From: Nemertoderma westbladi
Lineage: Eukaryota; Xenacoelomorpha; Nemertodermatida; Nemertodermatidae
Assembly (NCBI GenBank): GCA_032718475.1
Contig: JAUCBJ010006450.1
Location: 1-64,000, forward strand
Direction: 5' to 3'
DNA: 64,000 bases
In this document: positions 54,834 to 64,000 of the stretch, in pieces
Layout: each line of letters opens with the position of its first letter
Numbering within the stretch: the stretch's first letter is position 1
The notes under the pieces: model-generated
Told to the model about the DNA's origin: nothing
Seen by the model: only the letters and a program-made list of their open reading frames with translations
Databases searched by the model: none
Program-made: the position numbers and the translations under genes

Positions 54834-56094
54834 CGAAGTGGGGCCTTCGCGCAGCACGTGAAATGAGTTAATGCTAAGTATCAACTCGAAAGGATTATAA
54901 AAACATAGGAGAAGATTTTCCCGGAAAACGTTAACCCTCTAGCGGGAGACTGGGTAACTGAAGAAGGAAGGATTAGTTTCCCTACAAAGCCACATCCTAT
55001 GGTCTATTACATATCTACCAAGTTTCCGATTGACGGATCATAAATAACGAAATGTTGGAAGGTTTTCACTTTCATACATTTAGCCCTCTAGCGGCATATT
55101 AAAGAACTACGGATCGATCACCTTCCTCACAAAGACGAGGCATGTGGTCTAGTACATACCGGTACTGTATATTCCAAAATTCAGCTTAAATAGATTAAGA
55201 TCAAGGAATTCGCAAAGGTTATCACTTTCCTACATTTCGCCCTCTAGCGGCAGACTCGAAAACTCCGGACCGATTACTGTCCACACAAAGACTTAGGATG
55301 TCTTCTAGTACATATATGACAAGTTTCAGCGTAATCAGATCATAAACAACTAAATGGAAGAATAATTTCACATTCGGGACATTTCGCCCTCTAGCGGCAG
55401 ACTGGAGAACTGCAGACAGATTAGCCTCCTTTGAAATTTACAGCTAATGGTCTAGTACATACTTCCCAAGTTTCAGCTTAAACGGATTAAAAGCAAAGAA
55501 ATGGGTGGCCATTTAATGTTTAGACATGTGGCCCTCTAGCGGGAGACTGGAAAACTTCGGACCGATTACAATCCACACAAAGACTCAGGATGTCATCTAG
55601 TACATATATGACAAGTTTCAGCGTAATCAGATCATAAACAACTAAATGGAAGAATAATTTCACATTCGGGACATTTCGCCCTCTAGCGGCAGACTGGAGA
55701 ACTGCAGACAGATTAGCCTCCTTTGAAATTTACAGCTAATGGTCTAGTACATACTTCCCAAGTTTCAGCTTAAACGGATTAAAAGCAAAGAAATGGGTGG
55801 CCATTTAATGTTTAGACATGTGGCCCTCTAGCGGGAGACCATTGCACTGATGGTGTCTGAAAGTCTCTCAAAAATCTCAACTTTTGCTCATATTGATACC
55901 TACAAATTTTCAACTTGGCAGCTTTAAATCCGACAAAGTTATTAGCATGTCAAAATCGTAACGACAACGACGACGACGACAACGACGACGACGACAACGA
56001 CGACGACGACGACGACGACAACTATTTGCATAAATTGACCCACCCCCTAACAGTGTCAATTCGCTAAGGCTCCGCCAACTTCGTGGCTCGCCCC
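54834..56094. mobile_element. Second copy of the 1.2-kb ACA-flanked element
   Basis: It starts CGAAGTGGGGCCTTCGCGCA and ends CTTCGTGGCTCGCCCC, matching the termini of 15887-17095. It is flanked by ACA on both sides (54831-54833 and 56095-56097). The interior is a tandem array of about seven units of 145-150 bp, each with CCCTCTAGCGG(C/G)AGACTGG, and a (ACGACG)n run at 55961-56022 near the right end. The interior has diverged greatly from the other copy, while the ends and the AAGTTATTA(A/G)C-like stretch before the microsatellite are shared. Confidence 0.75.
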
Positions 56095-56239
56095 ACAGTT
56101 AGATAGCCCGGGAAATTCAAATGATTTGAATTAACCGCCAAAAATATATAAATTCATTGTGTCTTTATCATTTGAATTTCCATGGCTGGAGCGCAGGGTA
56201 AACACCTTTTGGCTTTTAGGGACTTGTGCGGCATTATGG

Positions 56240-57020
56240 GTAAGAAGGTTTCAAATATTAACAAACCCCAGGTATTATCGCATTCATTTATGACTTATTA
56301 TTATTATAAAACCGGCATTTTGTTTGTTAAAAACCTCAATCATTATTGAATAAAAATCCAGGTTTATCAGTTAACAAGATGAAGGGTAAATGTAAAAAAA
56401 ATGCATGGTTTTAATTAACCAAAACCCCTAGTTTCCAATATTATCAAACCCCAGGTTTTCTCGTACAAATTTGGGACTGTTATTATCATAAAACCGGCAT
56501 TTTATTTGTTAAAAACCTCAATCTTTATTGAATAAAAACCCAGGTTTATCAGTTAACAAAATGAAGGTTAAATGTAAAAAAAATGCATGGTTTTAATTAA
56601 CCAAAACCCCTAGTTTCCAATATTATCAAACCCCAGGTTTTCTCGTACAAATTTGCGACTGTTATTATCATAAAACCGGCATTTTATTTGTTAAAAACCT
56701 CAATCATTATTGAATAAAAACCCAGGTATATCAGTTAACAAGATGAAGGTTAAATGTATACAAAATGCATGGTTTTAATTAACCAAAACCCCTAGTTTCC
56801 AATAATATCAAACCCCAGGTTTACTCGTACAAATTTGCGACTGTTATTATCATAAGACCGGCATTTTATTTGTTAAAAACCTCAATCTTTATTGATTAAA
56901 AACCCGGTTTATCAGTCAACAAAATGAAGGGTTAATGTATAAAAAAAAACAGTGGTTTTCACAACCCACAACCCTACTTTCAAAGAATTTACAAACCCCA
57001 AGTTTTTAACAGTAATTAAA
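56240..57020. repeat. Tandem repeat, unit about 183 bp (right side of CACTG element)
   Basis: Four to five units containing CAAACCCCAGGTTTTCTCGT, TTGTTAAAAACCTCAATC and GCATGGTTTTAATTAACC. The last unit is degenerate. The array mirrors in position the 64-bp array on the left side. Confidence 0.85.
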
Positions 57021-57392
57021 AATAGATTTATTCCCAAAAACCCCGTTTTTGTTTCATTAATTATGTGTTTATTATGGGGTTAAACCCGGGTTTGTCACTG
57101 ATTAGAAAACCATCATCAAATTATTTAAAACCGGTGGTTTTGTTTCTCATTAAAACTAGGGTTTTTTGAGAAACCAGTAGTTTGATAAAAAAATATTAAA
57201 AGTTTTATAATTCTTTTAAAAGTAATTGTAATTAACCCTAATGTCAATACCACTCAAACTAATTATATAAATCGTTAATTTGAAACACTTATTCTTTTTT
57301 CGAAATCGGAAGTTCCAAATTGAAAACCTATGTTATAATTTACAACCCAGGGTGAAAATCACAAATACAGGTTTGGTTTTTTCAGTGCAGTT

Positions 57393-58574
57393 ACACTGCA
57401 GTTATTCTGGAACCTTATAGCGATTTGTGGATATTGACGGACAGCGGGCCATGTGCAAGGATTCCAAATACGTATCATAATCTGCATTTGGTCGTAAAAT
57501 AGCTGAGATATGAGCGTCCAATTAATTGTTGCATGATTTAGCATCTATCGCGTGCCATTTTGTTCTATTTAATTAATAAACCATATTCTAGAACAGTTTG
57601 TTTATGTATGAATAGCTACGCAATAGTATGATTACAGAGTTATTGCATTGTTGCCCAGCTACGTATGGGATAAACAACATGTTCTAGAATAGGGAATAGA
57701 TGTTCTATTATAATTTATGTATAGTCTGGTCGATAAGACAATGTACCCGGAAAAAAATGTTACCAAGCTATATTTGGTATGGTTCGAATCGCTAGGATCC
57801 CCGCTTTCGAAATCTGAAAAGTCCTCTCTTCAATAGGGTGGGCAACTCTCACAAATCCCGTTTCCATAGCAACCGATATAAGAATATATATAATTACATT
57901 TAAAGCAACTGGGCTAGCTCCTACCCCCACTATATCACCAACGGAGAATTCATTGAACATATTTTAAATTCTCAGTTACCATGGCAACCGGTAGATTCAC
58001 CATATCAACCATCGATTTGGCCATCTTGAGGCAACGGGACCAACTCCTAATCCCACTATATCGGCTATGGAAAATTCATTGATAAAATTTTCAAGTCTCA
58101 GTTACTATGGCAACCGGTAGATTCACCATATATTCACCTACTCCTACCATGGTAACTCCTATCCCCGCTATTAATATTAATAAATTAAAGAATGATAGTT
58201 TATTAAACCAAAAATATAATAATTATTAAATATTATCAATTTATAATAGAAATATTGAAAATTGTATATTATACCTAGAGTTTATCATGAACCAAAGTTA
58301 TTATAATAAATAATATCACCCTTTATTAGTGGAACAATTGCATCTATACACCGTTTATTAAACCATACCTGTAATAATTAATGTTACTTAAATAAACAAT
58401 TAATGTTATTTATAAATAAAGATTGTTAATAAATAGAAAAATAAATATAATAATGTTATTAGAAAAGAGTTAATAGTAAAAATATGGTATTTTTGTTAAT
58501 ATTAATTGTTAATATTATAATAATAAAATTTAATAATTTGTCTTAAAAAAATATTTCAGCCATTATAAAAGTAT
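57393..58574. other. AT-rich non-coding block left of the PIN/CXC gene
   Basis: This includes a two-copy repeat of about 125 bp (about 57895-58135) with GGCAACCGGTAGATTCACCATAT and CCCACTATATC. Otherwise it is low-complexity A/T. It should contain the 3' UTR and poly(A) signal of the minus-strand gene. AT richness makes any single AATAAA uninformative. Confidence 0.4.
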
Positions 58575-61500
58575 CTATCCAGAACTATAGAACGTTGCAC
58601 CATCTTCATATTCGTCCGCTTCTCCTTCTTGGTCTAGCACGACTTGGGTGATATTACTGCAATCAGTTCCTCGGCAGTCACTGCAAGCAGTTACACATGT
58701 CAGCCCGTGTTTTCGACAAGAACATAGCTTTGTGCCACAGCAATTTCTCGACGAGATCTTACACTTACATCTTATAAAATTGAGAATTTCCTCTGGAGCA
58801 GGATCTAAATCCGTCATTACAGGTATATACTTGTCATTCTTCACCTCCCACCCCCACTGGCAAGGATCCAGTAGACACTTACCAAGACTCTTCCAAACAA
58901 CAACTTGCAGGTGAACGCGAAGGGCGTGGAATAAGGCTGCTCGTTCAGTCGGGGGAAGTCGATCAGGTTGCAACTTCTTGGTTGATGTCGCAGTAAACTC
59001 CATATATCGGATATATCTGAGTGTATCAAGTGAATCCCCAGGTTTTCCGGAATACATTTTATTAAATATCTTTTGCCCTGCACTCGCAACATCGGTTTGT
59101 AAAGAATTTTCATTATTTATCGTTTCACAACAGCGAAGGATCTCTTGTGATCTGTGAATGAGTTTAATTAGCTCACATTTTCCATACCCAAAAATTGCAG
59201 AAGTTGAGTCACATCCACCCCAAGCGTGAATTACAAGTAGATTATGGATTACATCTGAGCTAATTTTTTCTACTATGTCTCGAATTCTAACCAGAGTTGG
59301 ACACCAATGGTACAGCAAAAGAACAAGAACATCGGTGTCATCAGCTTCCACAATCACAGTGTCTCCTTTTGCAGCCAATCGCAGTGCTTCAAAGACAATA
59401 TCTGTATCAGCATCGCCTTTACTTTGAACTACTGAGTGTCCATTTGCTGTAAAGAGGCGAGACAACATCTTTATCAACTGATCTTTATTCATCTCATTGT
59501 ACAAAAACAGATTCTGAGGGACAGCTACTTGCAAGTCATCACGAATTTGAATGTTGGCAGATGTTTTCCTTGACCGTCGCTGATGTTCTTGGTCTTTTAT
59601 TGATGGGCCCGCATTGTATCCATCAAAAACAATGTTGGATGGGCCATACTTTGCTTCTATATATTTCAGATATTGAGCAACTATATCTCTGTACATACCT
59701 TTTGGTAGCCACCGTACCCTGTGAAGTAGAGCACCACCATCTAAAACATGTGAAGCATGTTCTGGTGAATGGGATTCTGGAATACCAGCAGTAAGGTGAT
59801 GTGCTAGAACCGCTTTGTTTGTTTTTCGCATTTGAGAATCCTTGAATAATGAAGTTGGAAAAGGAGTGAGCTCAAATTTGAAATACGGAGTCAGATCTTC
59901 ACATCTTTCCATAACAATGATAAGTCGGGAAAACAAAGCATTTGGATCAATATGAATAGCTTGTCCTTCAATCTTTATGCATTTCTCTAAGTTTATTAGG
60001 GTGGAAATTTGATCACTTCTTTTCAGTGAGCTCTCCAAAACGCTCACATTATCGAGATTCTTTTGGATAGAATGACCAACTGCCTCTACATCATCACAAT
60101 TTATGCCATCGCCATCAGAAGCCGTTAAACCTGATGATAATGATCTCAACCCAGGGAGGTTTGTGTCAAATGGGTTATGTTGGGATATCCAATTGATAAT
60201 TTCAACCATGTCGTCAAAATCCCTTGTTCTTCTTGCGGTAGTAAGCTCCACATGCTGTTCTCTGGTCTTGTGAGAATGTCCTGTCAGTGTGGTCATGGCA
60301 TAATGCACTTGGGCACATTCATGGATACTGTATACCCACATCAATCTAACAGATTCTGTAATCCCTCGACCTCTAGTAAGACCTCCTCTGCTCTTGATAG
60401 ATCTCATCATGACTTGTTCGATGATAAGATCAGTCCATAAGCCAGACCAGTAACGATCACTGCGCCGAACAGAGTGAAACCCATACTGTGAGAACTGCCG
60501 ATACAACCATTGGTGTTTTTTAGGCAATTCCAGCATCCATTGCAAATACAAACGAGCACTCTTCGCATAATTAAAATGTCCTGTTGCCGCAAATATATTT
60601 ATCATCCTCCCAACTGCTACAAGATGCGTATTCCAATCTCCGGTTCTCTCTGCACGAATGAACAACTTCAGGGTGTTAACACACTCAATATAAGAAAGCC
60701 ACAACTTTGCTGTTCTAGATCTTTCCTTTAGTTCATTCATTACACAATTAAGAACTTTCTCCAGTTTCAAAAGTGGAGTTGAATTACTTACATCATGAAT
60801 GCTGATATCATGAGTACTGAGCTTCATATACAACTCCTTTAGCTCCTCCACCTCTTCATGGTCCAATTTTTCAGTTAAATCTTGATTCAATTCCACTGTA
60901 CGCTTATGGTGATTCTCAACATCTTCAGTTGCTGCTGGTTTTCCTATATCCTTTCCCTTTTCTTCTTCATCCATGCTGCTTATGACTCCCTCTCCCATGA
61001 CAGTTGGTTCTCCCACTTCAGGTGCTAGTGGGAAAACTGTATCAAAAATGTTTATCATCAAAGCTGCTTCTACTATGAAATGCGCCCGTATTGCTCTTGA
61101 TATAGCCTTTCCAGAAAGAATATGTGGGACTGAGTTCACACCATAGATTGTATTTAACAGCTCAGACAATCCAGAACCATTCATTAAACTGCCAATGCTT
61201 CCTAAAAATCTCATCATCATATGAAAACCTCCCAGCCGGCAAACTATGCCCATTGATTTTGCATCAATAATTTCTACAGCTTTTCTCCACAAGGGTTGGT
61301 CAAAGGTGATGCAAGGAGTTGGAATATTGAGATGTTCTGCTTGGTTTTTAACAAATAACAGTGACAAGCTACCATAAAACATATCTACTGAGGTTCTAGA
61401 ACACTAACCAATATCAAATAACACTCAAAAACACAAAAAAAATAATGGTTAAAAAACTCATTCGGGGTGCTACTGTCCCGGGGGATATTATCCGGTCTTT

Positions 61501-61632
61501 ACCGATGTTTTACTGATATATTTCTTTCAGCTGATGACGATATTTTGCTACCTGAAAATTTCTCCGATTATAACAGCAACTTAAACGACATTGTGATCCT
61601 GACACAAATCTTAAACTAAATTTATCCGCCAT
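58575..61632 (-). CDS. Uncharacterised invertebrate PIN-like / CXC-domain protein
   Basis: The main exon (61403-58575) is open for over 940 codons. Motifs: ITFDQPLWRKAVEII, then RLGGFHMMMRFLGSIGSLM and LSGKAISRAIRAH (family hallmark, near residues 50-110); WLSYIECVNTLKLFIRAERT; RRSDRYWSGLWTDLIIEQV; SRGGLTRGRGITESVR; a PIN/FEN-like part (VFDGYN, GDADTDIVFEALRLA near 652, VEADDTDVLVLLLYH near 677, HAWGGCDSTSAIFGYGK near 717); and a tesmin-type cysteine-rich tail (CCGTKLCSCRKHGLTC, CSDCRGTDCSN). This combination recurs in many corals, molluscs and echinoderms as multi-copy uncharacterised genes (recalled, not searched). A plausible first exon is 61632-61552 (starts MADKFSLRF, donor CAG|GTAGCA), joined in frame to 61403 through a 148-bp intron (acceptor TTGGTTAG). 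Function unknown. The acidic residues suggest a nuclease fold. It may belong to a mobile element, but I found no ends. Confidence 0.75.
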
Positions 61633-61706
61633 AATTGTCTACCTATTATCACTTAACATTCAATTTGACATACTAACATTAATTTACTGAAACTTTTCTA
61701 ACTGAT

Positions 61707-62334
61707 GACACTGACTTAGATTAGATTACAGTGCCGGATTAAGCCTCTGGTGGCCCTAAGGCACATTTTAGTAATTTCCAAAAATGGCCCGAAAGTTGAT
61801 ATTTTTCCGCAAACCCTTTCAAAAGAAAAAGCTGCTAAAAACAACTGAAATTGTGAAAATGTTGCGAAGGAAATATGAAGTATTTTCGTTGGATGACTGC
61901 GTGCAAATAAGTACTGACACTGACTTAGATTAGATTACAGTGCCGGATTAAGCCTCTGGTGGCCCTAAGGCACATTTTAGTAATTTCCAAAAATGGCCCG
62001 AAAGTTGATATTTTTCCGCAAACCCTTTCAAAAGAAAAAGCTGCTAAAAACAACTGAAATTGTGAAAATGTTGCGAAGGAAATATGAAGTATTTTCGTTG
62101 GATGACTGCGTGCAAATAAGTACTGACACTGACTTAGATTAGATTACAGTGCCGGATTAAGCCTCTGGTGGCCCTAAGGCACATTTTAGTAATTTCCAAA
62201 AATGGCCCGAAAGTTGATATTTTTCCGCAAACCCTTTCAAAAGAAAAAGCTGCTAAAAACAACTGAAATTGTGAAAATGTTGCGAAGGAAATATAAAGTA
62301 TTTTCGTTGGATGACTGCGTGCAAATAAGTACTA
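61707..62334. repeat. Three tandem copies of a 209-bp unit
   Basis: Units starting TACTGACACTGACTTAGATT and containing CAGTGCCGGATTAAGCCTCT are almost identical (one G/A change near 62293), so the triplication is recent or an assembly artefact. The unit resembles an invertebrate SINE/MITE end. Confidence 0.92.
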
Positions 62335-63359
62335 AGTACTATTTTGTGATAGACAAAGTGTAGCAAATCGTTACAAAATCGGTTCTAGAAGATCCAAATG
62401 GCCATGTTTTACAAACCAATATTCACGATTGTAGCCCTAAAGATGCTAAACATTTTGGTATATGTTTAATGGAAATTGAATACAAAAAAAGTAGTAGGGA
62501 ATTTAGTGATGAAAAAAGTCAAAATCGACAAACTGATAAAAAGGTTGTTTTATACAGAGAGGCATAAATATCAGCAATATATTATGTTGTTGAAAAGAGC
62601 AGTTTTGAGGTCAAAAAATAATTCAATGTTGAAAACAGATATCACCTTTTATGAAAGCCCTTCTATCAAACTACAAAAAAATTTGTAAATTTTCGAAAAT
62701 TTCATTTCTGTGGGTGTTATAGTTAGCCCCCTTAAGGCTGACTGGCCCCTGTAGGCATTTAGCAATTTTGATCGAATCGTGGGAATGTGTTATTTATTTG
62801 CTGTAGGTTTTGCAGGGTACTTATCTTTACAGGACTTGCTGATAAATATAACACACCAAAAGTGTGGGCTTAGTGCAAAGATATAATATTTCTGATCTAG
62901 ATTTGGACTTGCTGAGAAAGTAATGTTCTTCGATAAGAGAACAGTCTCGGAAATAAGTACTTTTTGTCACTAATTTTAATTTACCCAAATTCAATTATGC
63001 TGTCCGACAGTTTTAGGTTTTGCCAGAATTGCACCTAAAATGCCATCGTATGCAAAATGCAATACACGAGGGCAGAACATCTGAATTTCGGTTAAATTAG
63101 GGGGAGATTGTACCCCAGTACTTTTCAAAAATATTAAAATTTTCGAATTTTTTTTTTATTAATTCTAAATCAGAATTTAACGCAGATTTCAGAAATCGAA
63201 ATCCTAACATCACATCATAAGCTTAAGTTGTCTGTTTTTCTTTTTGTCTGTCTATTGGTCTGTTTTTCTGTTTGTCAACAAATTATGGATATAAAAATAT
63301 ACACCACCTAACTAAAATAATTGCTACATGGGTTTTCGTGGTCGCGGATTTCATTTCCG
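62335..63359. other. AT-rich block, nothing recognised
   Basis: I see no coding gene. A 70-codon frame at 62476-62688 has low-complexity Lys-rich content and no family features. Confidence 0.4.
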
Positions 63360-63722
63360 GGGTCAGTTTTCAAATTTGACGTAATCTAGTTTGTCTGTCC
63401 GTCTGTCGGTCTGTCTGTCAAAAACATAACGAATCACACTACGTAAGGTTTTAGGGTCGGTGATTTCATTTCTGGTGTTATCTTTCCTGTTTGGAGGAGT
63501 CTATTATGCCTTTATATTTGTCTGTCAGTCGATCTGTCTGTACATACAGACAGACTTAAACAGACAGTCTAGGTTCATGCAATTATTAAAAATGACATGG
63601 GAAATGAAATCAGCAACCAGGAAAACCCCATATCATAAATTATAGTTACTTATTACTTACTTATTTATTGTCTGTGAGATTGACAGTCAGACAGACAGAC
63701 AGACAGAATGACAGACAGACAG
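63360..63722. repeat. GTCT / GACA microsatellite pair
   Basis: Degenerate (GTCT)n tracts (63230-63270, 63390-63420 and 63520-63540) and (GACA)n tracts (63545-63570 and 63684-63722) lie in opposite orientation and could fold on each other. Confidence 0.6.
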
Positions 63723-64000
63723 GCAGTCTACATAGCAGGCTACTCACGACCATTAACTACTAACAGAACATACGATAAGAAGAACCGGGGTGGCACTGCA
63801 ATTTATATAAAATACGAACTAACTGTAACAGAAAGGAAAGATATTACAATACCACATTGTGAATCTACTTTGGGAGACTATTTCTTGGAAAACGATAACA
63901 ATTCACCCACGAAACCACTTATCGTAGGTTCAATATATAGATCCGATTCGTGCAATATCTCAGATTTCAACGAAAACTGAAATACAACATTATCCACACT
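63723..64000 (+). pseudogene. Start of a LINE endonuclease domain, partial
   Basis: The reading IAGYSRPLTTNRTYD, KKNRGGTAIYIKYELTVTER and PLIVGSIYRSDSCNISDFNE matches the early part of an L2/CR1-type APE endonuclease (GG.A.Y.K and .V..IYR motifs). A stop at 63978 is followed by sequence that could continue in another frame, and the window ends. The first endonuclease residues are replaced by the microsatellite, so it is 5'-truncated. Confidence 0.55.

Larger units (their letters stand above)
50474..57387. mobile_element. 6.9-kb element with CACTG inverted ends
   Basis: Left end CACTGAAAAAACGAAACCAG (50474) and the complement of right end CACTGAAAAAACCAAACCTG (57387) pair over about 25 bases, with CA repeated outside (50472-50473 and 57388-57389). 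Subterminal AAACCGGTGGTTT motifs occur near both ends (50508-50625 and 57126-57140). Tandem arrays lie inside each end: 64-bp units at the left and about 183-bp units at the right. CACTG ends, a 2-3 bp duplication and subterminal repeats suggest the CACTA/EnSpm-Chapaev group. No transposase of that group is seen, so it is non-autonomous or gutted. The interior holds several other elements. Confidence 0.55.

Overview
This is eukaryotic, almost certainly invertebrate animal, DNA. It is AT-rich, scattered with TAGGCCTA-like words, full of introns and nested transposons, and has no bacterial-type operons. The one confident host gene is KCMF1 (E3 ubiquitin ligase, + strand). Its first five coding exons have clean GT/AG splice sites at 43309-48448. 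Its 3' exons are not seen in the window. A broken ataxin-2-like fragment lies at 7247-7799. I cannot name the species or phylum.

Layout. 1-1274 (minus) is the start of a large coiled-coil ORF, probably the gag of a retroelement running off the left edge. 1275-7246 is non-coding with several MITE-like elements. From 7795 to about 41857 the window is a stack of nested insertions. The outermost layer is a non-LTR retrotransposon (LINE) whose 5' part is tandemly duplicated (2.4 kb x 2). It is interrupted by a hAT-type element, a foldback element with a G30 tract, a giant BEL/Pao LTR retrotransposon (14263-39227, minus, target duplication TAGGG) and a second, 5'-truncated LINE. The BEL element's left LTR carries a 1.2-kb insertion. 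Its right LTR carries a 4.6-kb DNA transposon (34525-39142) with a 7-bp target duplication. Because the two LTRs give each other's empty site, these insertion boundaries can be read directly.

The BEL element has four ORFs in the order ORF1, gag-pol, ORF3, ORF4. ORF3 (836 aa, unrecognised) and ORF4 (381 aa, three CCHC zinc knuckles) lie downstream of integrase, where most BEL/Pao elements have nothing. Eight copies of a palindrome with consensus CCAAACCCGCGGGTTTGG are spread through the element. Several have outer stems that differ in sequence but are still self-complementary. In ORF2 and ORF3 the copies are read in all three frames and fall in inter-domain linkers or otherwise featureless protein. 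This looks like a dispersed structured-hairpin family and is the most unusual signal in the window.

KCMF1 introns 2 and 3 are largely filled by minisatellites. The intron 2 array (23-bp unit) starts exactly at the exon 2 splice donor, and each unit resembles that donor junction. Downstream of exon 5 lie a TTAA-flanked MITE, a hAT-like element, and a 6.9-kb element with CACTG termini that contains tandem arrays, a foldback, a CpG-rich hAT-like MITE, a Merlin/ISXO2-like transposase relic and a second copy of the 1.2-kb element. At 58575-61632 (minus) is a long gene of a widespread but uncharacterised invertebrate family, with a PIN-like middle and a tesmin-type cysteine-rich C-terminus. The right edge holds a 209-bp triplication, GACA/GTCT microsatellites and the start of another LINE.
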